A DNA stretch of 64,000 bases from Sclerotiophoma versabilis. Its lineage: Eukaryota; Ascomycota; Dothideomycetes; Pleosporales; Didymellaceae. A program made the translations under genes and the position numbers. Where the stretch lies: positions 2,147,758-2,211,757 of the forward strand of contig JAAROD010000033.1 in the NCBI GenBank assembly GCA_012274445.1. Direction: 5' to 3'. Shown here piece after piece: positions 46,886-57,760 of this stretch. The number at the start of each line of letters is the position of its first letter. The stretch's first letter is position 1. The notes beneath the pieces were generated by a model. It searched no databases, was not told the origin of the DNA, and saw nothing but the letters and a program-made list of their open reading frames with translations.

Positions 46886-47296
46886 ATGACAGATCCAGTT
46901 CACCTCATTACGGCAAGCAACATGATAGTCCTGTCGCACAGATGGGAACGTTATCATCCAAACTATCTCTCGTTAGAGCATTACATAGGCAATCACGGAT
47001 TTTACCTTGCTGATCGTGACATATCTTCCGTACCATTACCAAGCCCTGCCCCAACATCGCGACTTCCAACCCTTTTCTCACTCTCAGCCACGCCGATCTC
47101 TTCCGGAGGGTTCTCACCAGCATCATTTCCAATGCAACTTTCGCCCCACACCTTGGAAGCTGTGCGTGACCAATCCAAAAAAGCAAAAGCACAACAGCAT
47201 GTTAAAGCGCGTATAGGTGAGGTTGAGCCATCGGAATCAAAGCTGAGAGCTTCTCCAACTACAACCTCGCAAACCACACCCGCCACACAAGATTGA
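46886..47296 (+). CDS. Hypothetical protein, 136 aa
   Basis: Frame from ATG 46886. The N-terminal third is Tyr/His-rich (SHRWERYHPNYLSLEHYIGN), the rest Ser/Pro/Thr-rich (VPLPSPAPTSRLPTLFSLS, then SPTTTSQTTPATQD). No motif. It might be an extra exon of a gene with parts upstream, or real and small. Confidence 0.4.
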   Translation: MTDPVHLITASNMIVLSHRWERYHPNYLSLEHYIGNHGFYLADRDISSVPLPSPAPTSRLPTLFSLSATPISSGGFSPASFPMQLSPHTLEAVRDQSKKAKAQQHVKARIGEVEPSESKLRASPTTTSQTTPATQD

Positions 47297-48115
47297 CGCC
47301 TTAGATTCCCAAGCCATTAAAAGCGTTTTGTAGCGATAGAGAATCCACATAGTACAGCACATCAATTCCTGCCCCTGTGAGCGCACATGATGCCTTCGCT
47401 GTTTCAGAGACCCGTCGAAATACGAACTTGAAGATAGTAGAGAATCCAAACAAGCTTCGCGCAGAGAGATGAAATGTGAAGTGGAAAGCTGAAATTTCAG
47501 ATACAGCAGCCAACAGGGCTATGATAAGATCAAAGGGCTTCAGAGTTCAGGACGAGGACGTAGTAGAGTGGGCCTGCGTTCCCTATCCAACATCGCGAGC
47601 TGACGCGATCAAGTTTTGTTCTCAACGGCACAATTCAATCGCATGCGTTGATACTACTACACAAAGTGATATTCGTCAACTCACCCAGGGCAGTTCTGAG
47701 AAGATGCCACAAGGGCGATTGTCACGGACGTTCTCCTGCGGCTTTGTCGCTCGTCACCATCCAACCGTTTCGGGCCATTGAACCTTTCGAACTAATAAAG
47801 TCTACGGCTAGTGACAGTCCACCTGCTATTTTTCCAGTAGCCGGTTGCGGGTCAGGTCTTCTTCCAGGCAATCAAACCATCTCCGTTTATTGATTTCATT
47901 TCTCTTAGCAAGGTAACGTGTGAGGCGCTGTCTGCGCACGAAGGCACGTCTGTCTCAAAGAATGACTCGCTCATTTGTAACTTGTGACGGTATTTCTCGC
48001 ATATTGGATCGATTATGAAGCTGTGCCTTATCGTTCATAATACTGCTGGTAATTACTACAAACTAAACAACGCGGGTTAGCGTATCTATAAATAGCAAAC
48101 AGGCATTGCTTACAC
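47297..48115. other. Intergenic; promoter of the following gene
   Basis: No gene is supported. Short frames on both strands lack motifs or splice sites. Confidence 0.5.
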
Positions 48116-49504
48116 ATGGCGATGACTCTTGGTATGGTTTCGACTATTACCACGTTCGTCTGCATTCCACAACTTCAGTACCGCCAAACTCTCGTTCTCA
48201 TGGCGCACCAGACACACACCATTCCCTGGCAGACACTCGTCGACAATTTGAAATTCAAACACTGCAACCCGCGCAACCACGGCATCACAAATCTATACCT
48301 GCGCAACACGAGGCCACAGCAAGAGAAAGAACTGCGGTATTTTGTGGGTGGCTTTGAGCGCGCATTATCTAAATATTCTGCGGTTGAACGCGGGAAATAC
48401 AACGCCGCCCCGTTGCCACCTGAATTGGACGAGAGAATTATCTCAGAAGATGCAGTTAAAAAGATGGCCAGGACTGTGCTCCAATACAAAGGAAAGTATG
48501 ACGCATTACACGATTCCAAATCGCTCAGCGGTGCGCTTTCTGCGTACGAATGTACCGCTCGACGATTCGTCGCCGATACATACCCAAACGAGAGCGACAT
48601 GGACGACGGCATCCGCGACGCATGCGAGCAGACAAAAACGATGCTGCTGTACGGAGAAATTGAGTCGCTGTTCCGTCTCGCAGCGCACCCCGATGTGCAT
48701 TTCCACAGACTCTGGGACGAGGCTTTGTACGCAAACGCGCAGGGCTTCGGGCTGAGCAAGCTCAAAGATACAGCACTACAGGCATACATATGTCTCAACG
48801 TGATGCTTCTCAAGCCCGAGCTGTACGACCCGACGAGCCGTGCGGCGTTCATTCGCGAAGAGTTCACAGCGCATCGAACAACGTTCCAATCGAACCTGTA
48901 CGATTACCGGCTGACAGCGGCATATCAGCGTATGTTGCGGTGCTGCACAGGTATCCCGTACGCTCCCGACCACTGCGAAGCGCATACGTATCCGCACCGC
49001 GAGTTTTTCGGCATACCGCGGGGCATGTTTGACTTTAATTCTCCACGCGTGCGCAGGCATCAGAGCCATCCCGGGACAGTCCGCGTTGCAGACCTTGTTG
49101 AGGAGCGGTTCAAGGATGTACATGTGCCTTCGAAGGCGGATATTCCTGTCGTATTGGATCTGATCCGAATGAAGCGCTTACCCACCGAGCTCGCCTTGCA
49201 GGTCATGAGCATGGCTGGCTACAACCCCGTCGGGCGAGTTTTCATTCGTGATGACCCGTTGCACCCTGCGAACAGAGAGGAATTGAGAAAGTACTTGAGT
49301 TTCTGCTGGAAGGTGCTTGTTAGGATTGACTTGCTGTGCAAAGCAAGTGGAAAGTGGCTAGATTGGGAGGCTGAAGTGGCAGAGACGATCTGCGCGTTGT
49401 TCGAGATGGATAATCCCCATCGATGCAAAGTCCAGAAGGTTTCTCAAGATGACACCGAGTTCAGTAGACGGACGTACAGAGTTGTGTTCGAAACAAAGTC
49501 GTGA
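48116..49504 (+). CDS. Conserved-looking fungal protein of unknown function, 462 aa
   Basis: Long intronless frame. ATG 48116 gives an N-terminal 28-residue hydrophobic extension; ATG 48200 (MAHQTHTIPWQTLVDNLKFK) is an alternative start that I find about as likely. The body is a well-mixed, mainly helical protein (LFRLAAHPDVHFHRLWDEAL, YICLNVMLLKPELYDPTSR, YRLTAAYQRMLRCCTGIPYA). Near the end LPTELALQVMSMAGY resembles the F-box-like opening seen in many fungal proteins, followed by VGRVFIRDDPLHPANREELR and KYLSFCWKVLVRIDLLCKA. Function unknown; I recall similar proteins as multi-copy families in some filamentous fungi, but cannot name one. Confidence 0.8.
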   Translation: MAMTLGMVSTITTFVCIPQLQYRQTLVLMAHQTHTIPWQTLVDNLKFKHCNPRNHGITNLYLRNTRPQQEKELRYFVGGFERALSKYSAVERGKYNAAPLPPELDERIISEDAVKKMARTVLQYKGKYDALHDSKSLSGALSAYECTARRFVADTYPNESDMDDGIRDACEQTKTMLLYGEIESLFRLAAHPDVHFHRLWDEALYANAQGFGLSKLKDTALQAYICLNVMLLKPELYDPTSRAAFIREEFTAHRTTFQSNLYDYRLTAAYQRMLRCCTGIPYAPDHCEAHTYPHREFFGIPRGMFDFNSPRVRRHQSHPGTVRVADLVEERFKDVHVPSKADIPVVLDLIRMKRLPTELALQVMSMAGYNPVGRVFIRDDPLHPANREELRKYLSFCWKVLVRIDLLCKASGKWLDWEAEVAETICALFEMDNPHRCKVQKVSQDDTEFSRRTYRVVFETKS

Positions 49505-50352
49505 CAGATCAATTTTGGAGTTTCGTAATGCTTTCCGCGAGCGGGTCTGGTTGACCGCGTGGTGAACACTTTCCGCGGTTTGAGATCCAGGGGGTAGACA
49601 AAAAATCCTCTGGAGCATTAATGCCTCGAAGAATCGCGTTCCAGACATGCAAAATCAAGTCCACGTAGAGCAAGACATGAGCTGTGCTTGCCAGGACACA
49701 CCGCTGGGAGGGCTATTTTAACGATCCCTACATGGACACACTTTTGAGCAATATTGATCAAGCGAAGAACTTTAAGGAGTTAACTTTCACGCTCGGCTAG
49801 GAGTAGTGATGTACGACTTTCGTTGACATTCTCTACACCTTAACATAAGATTGAGTCACTTTGAACAGTTGCGCTAAGCAGGAGTGATGTACCTTGTTGT
49901 ATTACGTGCTTGAAACGCAGGTCCGGTAGCAAGCTAGTCAGCCTCAACTTCGAAGCACGCCCCATCGCGCATCTGATCGAAAGACAGTAGCTCAGTTGCC
50001 ATTCCTCTTGCCGCGAAAAGTCTTCCTATGGTCCACGTCGTTCCGCTGCCTGGAATGAATTTGAAACAGTTTTGTTACTGGTGGCTACGAACGTGAGACT
50101 ACTGGTCGCCGGTTGGACGAAACGGGCCCTATCTGAGAAATGCGGGTCTCTGTACGCGCTACATGCGTCTCCATGACTTAGGAACAAGTAAGAGACTTAT
50201 TAACTTGGCCATCTTGACGTCTCTTCCACCGCTCTCTCGTCATTTGAGCCGGCCAAATGTCTTTGTAGCGATGCTGGACCATATCCTGATGGCTCACATA
50301 CTGGTCATATGCGCCTGTTTTGCCTCCGGTTCATGGCAATGCTTTCATTATC
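49505..50352. other. Intergenic; no gene supported
   Basis: It lies downstream of two genes that point towards each other. No structure seen. Confidence 0.5.
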
Positions 50353-51915
50353 TCATCCTTTGTTGTTCGCTTCGGAGGGCTTGGGTGGAGTTGGTGCGAA
50401 CTTCGACCGTTCCCGGATTGGCCCGCCAAATTTGTAGAAGATGAAAGGAATGGGTGCAAGCAGGCAGGCGACACCAGCGATCAGCGAACCGCCACCACCC
50501 ACACCCAGGGCGTCGAACATGTACTGCGTGTATAAGGGCGCAGCAGCTCCAGCCGCAGAACGGATGACGGTGTTTGCTGCCAAGGCGCTTGCGGCGTACA
50601 TGAGATACGTATCGGTCAGGTAATTGAGATAGGCGACGAAGATCAGCAGGATGGAGGTGGAAAGGAAGACTCCAGCGAGGGTGGGGACCATCCAATGCAC
50701 ACTGTTGTACTCTCCGGACCAGGCAAACCAAAACATCGTTATGGGGAACATGACTCCGCCAAGCATGGCTACTGGGAGGCGGTCTTCCGGTACAGACTTG
50801 TGGCCGGATTCCAGCTTTTTCCTGTCTCTTGCTGTATTCGCGAAGATTATGCCTCCACCGATGACAGCGCCAATGGCAGTTCCAAGGAGTGGTAGTTCTC
50901 CGACACCGGAATTCCAGCCTCGTCTTTGTTGGAAGACAATGGGATAAATGGTGAAAAGCATGTAAAGCAGGGCATACACGACTGCAAGATAAACGGCGAC
51001 TGCGAATGAGATGGGATCGATGAGAATTCTCCAGGGCCGAGTAAGAGCGACATGAAACATGGATACAAGAGTCCTGTCCGTGACCTCAACAGGTGCTTTG
51101 ACGTTCTCGTGCCCCGGAATCTTCAAAGCTCTGATGCGCTTAGCTTTGTTACGGAGTACGATGGCGGGAAGCGTTTCGGGGATGGTGAACATCAGCAGCT
51201 CGGTAATGCCACCTAACCAGAGAAGGACATAGAAGCACCATCTCCAGTCTCTTTTCAGCTCCAGAAAGCCCGAAATGACAGGTCCGAGAGCAGGGCCTAT
51301 AAATGTCATCATGGAGAATGCAGCCATGGCATTCCCACGCTCAAGAGGTCCCCAGATGTCAGCCAAGACACCAGGTGCGTTAGAGAGGGGAGCGCTTGCA
51401 AACGTTCCCGTTAGAAAACGGCCGACTAGGAGGCCCCCGAAATTGGGAGTGAAGGCGCAAAGGAAGTTGAAGGCCAAGTAGAGCGTGAAGGTGATGTAGA
51501 AGATCCATCTGCGACCAAAGAATTCAGAGAGAGGCGCAAAGACAAGGGGACCAGCACAGTATCCGAGGAGGAACAAAGTGATGACAAGTCCAGCAGCCTC
51601 AGTCGAGACGTGTAGATCAGTGGAAATACTTTCAAGAGTTCCGGATGGACTCGAGGATGCGAATGTCGCGTTTACGACCAGAACAACCGATACCACAGTG
51701 ATGTACCATCTGCGGGCGGTGGACCAGTTTTTTGGGTTCTCGATGTCGTTGGGTCCAAATTCCAAGAGGCCATCATCGTTGAGGTGGACTTCCTCGGAGG
51801 CCTCTATGTCGCTGGATTTGTACGGCTTTGCCGTTGGTCGCGAGAGGAAGCGTTCAAGCTTCTCCATCATGTACGGCGTTGTTGAAGGCGACTGTAGAAG
51901 GACGAGTGAGGTCAA
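50353..51915 (-). CDS. MFS drug:H+ antiporter (DHA1 type), 520 aa
   Basis: Intronless minus-strand frame; the start may be ATG 51915 or the MM pair 15 residues later (MMEKLERFL). The N-terminus is cytosolic with the ENPKNWS motif found in fungal 12-TM DHA1 multidrug transporters. Membrane helices are evident (WYITVVSVVLVVNATF, AAGLVITLFLLGYCAGPLVF). Motif A reads APLSEFFGRRW between helices 2 and 3, and the antiporter motif C reads MTFIGPALGPVISGF in helix 5. RDWRWCFYVLLWLGG lies at helix 6. It exports drugs, toxins or organic compounds by proton antiport at the plasma membrane. Length and arrangement are normal for the family, with no damage seen. Substrate cannot be inferred. Confidence 0.93.
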   Translation of the reverse strand: MTSLVLLQSPSTTPYMMEKLERFLSRPTAKPYKSSDIEASEEVHLNDDGLLEFGPNDIENPKNWSTARRWYITVVSVVLVVNATFASSSPSGTLESISTDLHVSTEAAGLVITLFLLGYCAGPLVFAPLSEFFGRRWIFYITFTLYLAFNFLCAFTPNFGGLLVGRFLTGTFASAPLSNAPGVLADIWGPLERGNAMAAFSMMTFIGPALGPVISGFLELKRDWRWCFYVLLWLGGITELLMFTIPETLPAIVLRNKAKRIRALKIPGHENVKAPVEVTDRTLVSMFHVALTRPWRILIDPISFAVAVYLAVVYALLYMLFTIYPIVFQQRRGWNSGVGELPLLGTAIGAVIGGGIIFANTARDRKKLESGHKSVPEDRLPVAMLGGVMFPITMFWFAWSGEYNSVHWMVPTLAGVFLSTSILLIFVAYLNYLTDTYLMYAASALAANTVIRSAAGAAAPLYTQYMFDALGVGGGGSLIAGVACLLAPIPFIFYKFGGPIRERSKFAPTPPKPSEANNKG

Positions 51916-53149
51916 GCCTCGTAGGCGAGTTGAAAAGTCTACTTGACGCCCTACAGAGAGTGGGTATGCCGACTATATCGAATTGATGATGACATGGCCT
52001 CGGCCGAACATGGTTTGTAAGGGGTCCGGGGTTTGTGGTGCAGATTGCGGGCGGAAAGCGGCCACGGGACATCTAGCGCGGATTCACGACGTCAACAATA
52101 TTTGGTAGAGCAATGAGCCGGACTTAACGCGGCGATGCGCAAGCGGAGTTTGAGTCGGCATGCTGCTGGAAAGATGATGAGCAACGCAAGCGACGGCAGC
52201 TAGTAGGGTAGACGTAAGCGGAAGGTGGAAGATACAGTATGGAAGTTGTGACAATGTAAGGTAGATTGTACAAGGTGTAGGGCTGGCACGACTCCGGAAA
52301 CAGCAGATCAGCAGGAACGGGTCTTGCCTCATCGACGCCCAGGAACACCGTGTTTCGACCACAGGACTTCCCTACCTCTCCCCCCACTCGCCACGACACC
52401 ACATCAACCTCTTGCCAAGCCCAAGATTTGTGGAATGCTCGCTTTGCTTAGGGGGCACTTATTCGACACGATGCGCGGAGATGAGGCCGCTGCAAAGGTG
52501 GAGGGCGAAAAGATGGGTGGTGCCGACCTCTCATTGGCCACTCGCTTATCGATAGGGCACCAGACCCTCTCTCAGGCGCTGCGTCGCTAAGAGCGCGTCA
52601 CCGTAAGCAATTGCTATCAGACATCTAGAGATATGGCAGGAAGTAGCCAAGCTTACATTAAGAATGGTCTACCGACGCGTTTAATGTCATTGCCGTCATG
52701 TTCTGCACATTCACGGTCAGTTTCCAGTTTCCACTGGTCAAGCCAAAAGGAGTGGAGAGGCGGATCGCAGGCAGGTGGAGCAGAGAAGGGCGGGAGATCG
52801 ACCAGGCATCTTCTAGTGGACCGACGGCGAGGAAGTCCCTCTTGTAACTGAGTGCGCATCTCTTTTGGCACGTTCGTGAGTCATTTTAACACTCCTGAAC
52901 CTTGATGCCGGATCTTAGAGAAAGTTCGTTGTTCAATGTGCTGCTGATCGAGCTTGTCGCTGTTTTTACCATCATGCTCAACGGACGCCCTACCTAGTCT
53001 TCCAACTAGCCGTAATGACGTAGCGGTATCCTCGTTCCCTTGGATCTCAGCAACCCGCTGACGCAGGTTATTCTTCTCGTCGTCTCATAACCCCATTCAC
53101 ATTCTACCACTGCGCGAGAAATTCCTTGTCCCAGCCAATCTTGACCACA
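51916..53149. other. Shared upstream region of two divergent genes
   Basis: About 1.2 kb between the DHA1 transporter (minus) and the cyclophilin (plus). Overlapping short frames only; no regulatory site can be named with confidence. Confidence 0.5.
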
Positions 53150-53829
53150 ATGGATAAACTCAAGAAGCTCTTCAAGCACGACTCGTCTGACTCCCACGCT
53201 GAGTCGACGGCTGCCTCTCACACGCAGGGAGGATCAGCACCCTCGTCGACAACATCTGCTCACGCTCCTCAGACCAGCACTGCTGCTGGCGTCTCCAGCG
53301 AGAAGCCATCTGGAGTTCTCATGACAACCAATTATGGCGACATCACCATTGCCTTGTTCAGCGACAAGACGCCCAAGGCATGCGCATACCCTGATTCAGC
53401 AAGAAGCATCTTCTAACAGTGTCATCACAGACATGCCAGAACTTTGCAGGCCTTGCCGATGCTGGCAAGTACGACGGCGTCATCTTCCACCGCATCATCC
53501 CCGGCTTCATGCTCCAGGGCGGCGACCCCACTGGTACCGGTCGCGGCGGTGAATCAATCTGGGGAGGCAAATTTGAGGACGAGTTCGACAACTCTCTCCT
53601 CCACACAGGACCGGGTATCATGTCCATGGCCAACAGCGGGCCTGGGACCAACGGCAGCCAGTTCTTCATCACGCTTGCTCCCACTCCTCACTTGAACGGC
53701 AAACATACCGTCTTTGGTCAGGTGGTCGCTGGTTTGGATGTTGTCGAGAAGATTGGAAGCGTGAGAACGGATGCAGGTGACAAGCCTCTCGAGGATGTTG
53801 TCATTCTTAAAGCTCAGTCCATCAAGTAA
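53150..53829 (+). CDS. Cyclophilin-type peptidyl-prolyl isomerase, PPIL1-like, 208 aa
   Basis: Exons 53150-53377 and 53431-53829. The intron starts with GC, not GT (CCCAAG then GCATGC), with branch CTAAC and acceptor TCACAG; the joined codons give TPKTCQNFAGLADAG, which matches the family exactly, and no GT donor fits. After a Ser/Thr-rich 55-residue N-terminal extension, the cyclophilin fold shows FHRIIPGFMLQGGDPTGTGR (catalytic Arg), ESIWGGKFEDEF, MANSGPGTNGSQFFITLAPT and LNGKHTVFGQVVAGLDVVEK. The end VRTDAGDKPLEDVVILKA resembles PPIL1, a spliceosome-associated isomerase; the extension is not part of standard PPIL1 (about 165 aa). Catalyses proline cis-trans isomerisation. Confidence 0.93.
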
Positions 53830-55702
53830 CTTGTAGGAATGCACTGCAGGCGCAAACCACATCCCGCCAGAGGAGTCTTCATTTCCGTTTTCATGCGCGA
53901 TGATGCGACAGTGACGTGTTCCAGCATTACAATAACTGTTATCCAACGCCTGGTTTGGGATGGTTGGTTTGAAGGAGATTTTGACTCGACTGAAATGAAC
54001 GAAAAACCATTCTAGATCGCTTCGCAGAGATGAGGTAGCATGAAGATGGCACTGATAATATTTGTACGTTTTCTCTCGAAACGCTCAGCCAGAGTGCCCT
54101 TGTAATCGCCCTTAGCTACAGCTTTGATGTCCCAGCCCTGGTCTCCAGTTCCTCCAGTCACTGCGAGAATTGCCGCTCTATGCACTCTGGCACACTCGCT
54201 GGTCGCAATGAGCAGAGCATCGCAGGAGCTGATTGCCTTAACACGGGCGCACGTGCATCCTTGCCAGACACATGTCATGTGTGGACTGGTAGAAGCGCAA
54301 AGCTAACGCGGAAGGTCTCGATGGCTGAGCCTCACAGAAAAACTCGAACCAAGCCTTTGTTGCTGTGGGGCTATTAGTGCAGCCATCAACGAAATCGCTG
54401 GGGACAGTCTCCACTTGAGGCGCAGCCAGGAGCTCACCGCTTTGCAATTCTGCCTCCCCGCATTCTCACGAGCGTCGCACACAATAACAGAACCTTACCC
54501 AGGCCCGCTATGGAGTTCTCTACGCGCAACGTCAGCGCTATTGCCTGCTGCAGCTCTTCAACAAAGCACATCCTTCAATCGCAACTGACCGCCAATATCG
54601 AATACCTTGATGCACTTCATTATCGAGGATGAAGCAGAGTCGGCAGCATGACCTTATGAGTCTCGCAGTATCAATTGACAGATGATCCAGGGCCCCTACA
54701 CTTGCACCGACATCTGCGCCTGCACCCGACACACAGCCGCCGCGATGACGACCACCCGATAGTGAACAGCGCCGTGCTCAAACACCAGCTACCAACGTGC
54801 GCTGGTGTCAGCGAGCACCCAGCTGTCCGCCTTCGAGCCTGACGAACAAGCACCTGGCATCCGAGACACTGCCAGCGCCGCTATCCGACGTCAGAATCGA
54901 GGCACGAAGCTTCGCGTCGGCTTCTTCGCCCGCACTTGCGCTGGCGCACATTCAGTCGAGAAGGTCTACCGCCGCGAGGGCTACTCATCAAAGTAGGAAA
55001 AGATATTAGTCGGCAATTCCAATGTTAGCCAGTCCAATGTGTCAATAAGTCTCCTGGAAGTACTCAACATAATCACGGTTCTGCAGCAAAGACCTCGCAC
55101 TACTTTGCTCATATCATCGCCAGATCCAAACAACCCCTCAAGGGTGGACCTCTCGACAGCGTCTAGATAATCCCAACCTGCCATCCGAGTTATAACATCC
55201 TTGGCTTTCTAAGCGTGCGCCCTCGTGACACAGTGCCCTCTTCTCCCTGATTTCGGACTGACTCCACAAACAATTCCACTTTGCTGCGCCCTGTTGCACT
55301 AAGCAGGATGCCTCACCCAACCTCTCGCACACCATCGCCGACATCCAGTGTCCTGATACACCCGAAGCTCACGATGCCGGTCACTCCGCCGTATTTTCCA
55401 GTACAAGCAGGCTCAGAATCCGTTCAAAGCCATAGCAAGCCCGGTGCCGCTGCTTCCCCGGACCCAGGAGCGAAGAAGAGCTCGATTTGGGTGTCTGGTA
55501 TCCAATCGCCCAAGGTACAGCACAACACGCAAGGTAGTGAATGAGGCGAAACCGCAATTGCTAAGCTTGTATCCTACATAAAGCCGGTTTCAAAACAGTA
55601 GGCTCAATCAAGGGTTTGTTTGTAAAGTAAATGTTTGTATTAAACAGAATAATATCTAACGCTATGCAACAAGATAAGGAATGAGGCTGAAAGTGAGGTC
55701 AA
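53830..55702. other. Intergenic; no gene firmly supported
   Basis: A plus-strand frame at 54805-54996 (no ATG; AFEPDEQAPGIRDTASAAIR, TKLRVGFFARTCAGAHSVEK) has coding-like composition and may be a gene fragment. A 78-codon Pro/Ser-rich frame (from ATG at about 55308) is weaker. Neither has splice support. Confidence 0.4.
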
Positions 55703-57760
55703 CTACTCTACTATAACGCGAACCCGAGCGATGTTATAAGCTCTTGCGAAAGTTGCGTTTGTCTTGCCATTACGCTCTGATGAAACACGTAGTCCGGCAA
55801 TGTAATCACCAGGCACGGTGTATGTGAAGTTGCTGGCCACAGTGACGGTCTCGTTGGGCGAGCCGAATGGTGCGTCGACAAAGTCTCCTGTGCCGAAATA
55901 ATCCCATTCGACAGAGACTACCTTGCCGGTTTGTGGAGGGGTTTCAATCTTGGCGGAGAACAGAACTGCATCTCCAGCGCTGATGCTGCAATTGGTATCT
56001 CCGGCGACGCTCAAATGGACGGTGGGCTGGATGCCGCCGCGCTCTGATGCGTTCTCTGGAAGAGTGATATCGTTGTCAGACGTGAGAGTGTAGTTAGATG
56101 AAGCTGGGGGTGTGATGCCGTCCTCAACCCATGCGCTTAAGTCGCGTAAGGCTTGTTGGTAGACACCGAGATAATCCACAATGAAGGTAGCCCGACTTCC
56201 CTCAACTACCCAGCCATGTTCAGTGTGATCAGTGTAGAAGATGCGGTAGTTGTCGTCAAACTTATCCCCAAGAGACTGCTCAACTTGAGTCTTGTACCAA
56301 TGCGCGTGCCAAGGCCAGGCATCGCTGTCAAGAAGACTGTGGACCACAATTACCTTGCCGGTGATGTTGCCAGTGTGTGTGCCGCCACCGGATACTGATT
56401 CGCTAAGGCTCTTTGAGACGTCGACTGGTCGGACTGGATAGATTGATGTACCGTTGGCGTCGCGGAACTGATCAAATCCGATGAAACCTGCTCGGGCCGG
56501 CACCTGGTAGCGATAGTACGCATGAGCAGCAAGGAAGAGGCGGTTATTGACGTTGAGTCTGGTGCCAGAACTCAAGGACCTGATAACATCCTCGTCGTTT
56601 GTGAGGCCTGACCCAGTTAATTCGACGACCTTTGTGGTCTGGTTGAAGAATCCTCGGAATTGTCCAAGCTCGGCAGAACCGTTTGTCGCATATGCCGTGA
56701 AGTCAAAGCCGTACGTGTCAAACTGAGGCATGGCCTCCTCAGGGACACCTTCTAGCTCAAGAACTACTGTTGTATTCTTGTCATCCTGCTTTGTTGCCCG
56801 AATTGTGGTATTGTAATCGACTAGAGCCTTCCTGAAGACATCTCCCAGTGGGCTTTGCTCAGTTCCAAGATAGCCCGGCTTTGTCCAAAAGTCATTGCCG
56901 TATGAAGAGTCGTAGGCTGAGATGGTAGGAGAGGTGATGTAGAGCGTCGATCGATTTCCAACATAGTTGAAGTCCTCCCAGGTGCGTAGCGGTATTCCTA
57001 ACAACGTTGCTTCGCGAAGTGCATCGTGCTGCAGCTGATTGAGTCCTTTGTATGGATCACCACTGCCGCCAGGTTTAATAGCTTCCTGTATTTCTGAGAT
57101 CTTGTCATGCAACAAAAATCCAGCCATAGCGCGGGCAGACGGTCCATCAGGAGCAGACACTGGTATGGCCTGTACTATGGGAACAGCACCATCCCATACG
57201 CCAACAGTATTCTCAATGCCACCAACGGTTTGATAAGAACCGCCGCTAGCTCCGTGAAGATATCCGTAAATGCGCGTGCTATTAGTGCTATTACCGCCAT
57301 AGAAGCTCTGTGCGAAGATCCTAGAATACTTGGCTGCTGCAGCTTCTGCGCGATAGCCAGGAACACCTTGCACTTGAACAAAGTACGCGCCACTGTCTAG
57401 CCCGAAAGCAATGTCATCGCTAGAGGCATTGGAAGCCTGCGTAGGATAGGCCCATTGAAAGAATCGGCCCTGAAAGCTATCCGCCGGAGGAAGATAGAAG
57501 TTGAAACTAACGCTGGTGTTGTCAAAGTGCCCTGATACCCAGGTGTGCTGAGCGGGCTCGGATCGTTCGACTTGGTAGTCGATGACAGGAAATTGATAGG
57601 TCTCATCAATGCAGTCCGTGGTGATGTAGTATGCACTCGACCCGTTTCGTGGAGCGCATAAGCTTGTAGACTCGTTGGCGGCGTGTACTGAATTCGCACA
57701 TGAGATACTCAAGGCGATCCATGCAGCCGCAAGTGATCGGCTCTGTCTACTAGGAGACAT
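55703..57760 (-). CDS. Secreted serine hydrolase with C-terminal PKD-like domain, 685 aa
   Basis: The frame is open up to 57910, but ATG 57760 was chosen because it begins a clean signal peptide (MSPSRQSRSLAAAWIALSIS, cleavage likely after SVHA). The alpha/beta-hydrolase-like body has a nucleophile elbow GYLHGASGGSYQT with Ser172; HSLLDSDAWPWHAHWY (Asp478 or Asp480) and YTDHTEHGW (His512 or His515) are candidates for the rest of the triad. Residues about 578-685 form a PKD-like beta-sandwich (SISAGDAVLFSAKI, VSVEWDYFGTGDFVD, YTVPGDYIAGLRVSS). Many N-glycosylation sequons (NSTNST, NAT, NGT) fit secretion. Substrate is unknown; tannase/esterase-like enzymes are possible relatives but I cannot assign one. 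No introns; intact. Confidence 0.82.
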   Translation of the reverse strand: MSPSRQSRSLAAAWIALSISCANSVHAANESTSLCAPRNGSSAYYITTDCIDETYQFPVIDYQVERSEPAQHTWVSGHFDNTSVSFNFYLPPADSFQGRFFQWAYPTQASNASSDDIAFGLDSGAYFVQVQGVPGYRAEAAAAKYSRIFAQSFYGGNSTNSTRIYGYLHGASGGSYQTVGGIENTVGVWDGAVPIVQAIPVSAPDGPSARAMAGFLLHDKISEIQEAIKPGGSGDPYKGLNQLQHDALREATLLGIPLRTWEDFNYVGNRSTLYITSPTISAYDSSYGNDFWTKPGYLGTEQSPLGDVFRKALVDYNTTIRATKQDDKNTTVVLELEGVPEEAMPQFDTYGFDFTAYATNGSAELGQFRGFFNQTTKVVELTGSGLTNDEDVIRSLSSGTRLNVNNRLFLAAHAYYRYQVPARAGFIGFDQFRDANGTSIYPVRPVDVSKSLSESVSGGGTHTGNITGKVIVVHSLLDSDAWPWHAHWYKTQVEQSLGDKFDDNYRIFYTDHTEHGWVVEGSRATFIVDYLGVYQQALRDLSAWVEDGITPPASSNYTLTSDNDITLPENASERGGIQPTVHLSVAGDTNCSISAGDAVLFSAKIETPPQTGKVVSVEWDYFGTGDFVDAPFGSPNETVTVASNFTYTVPGDYIAGLRVSSERNGKTNATFARAYNIARVRVIVE

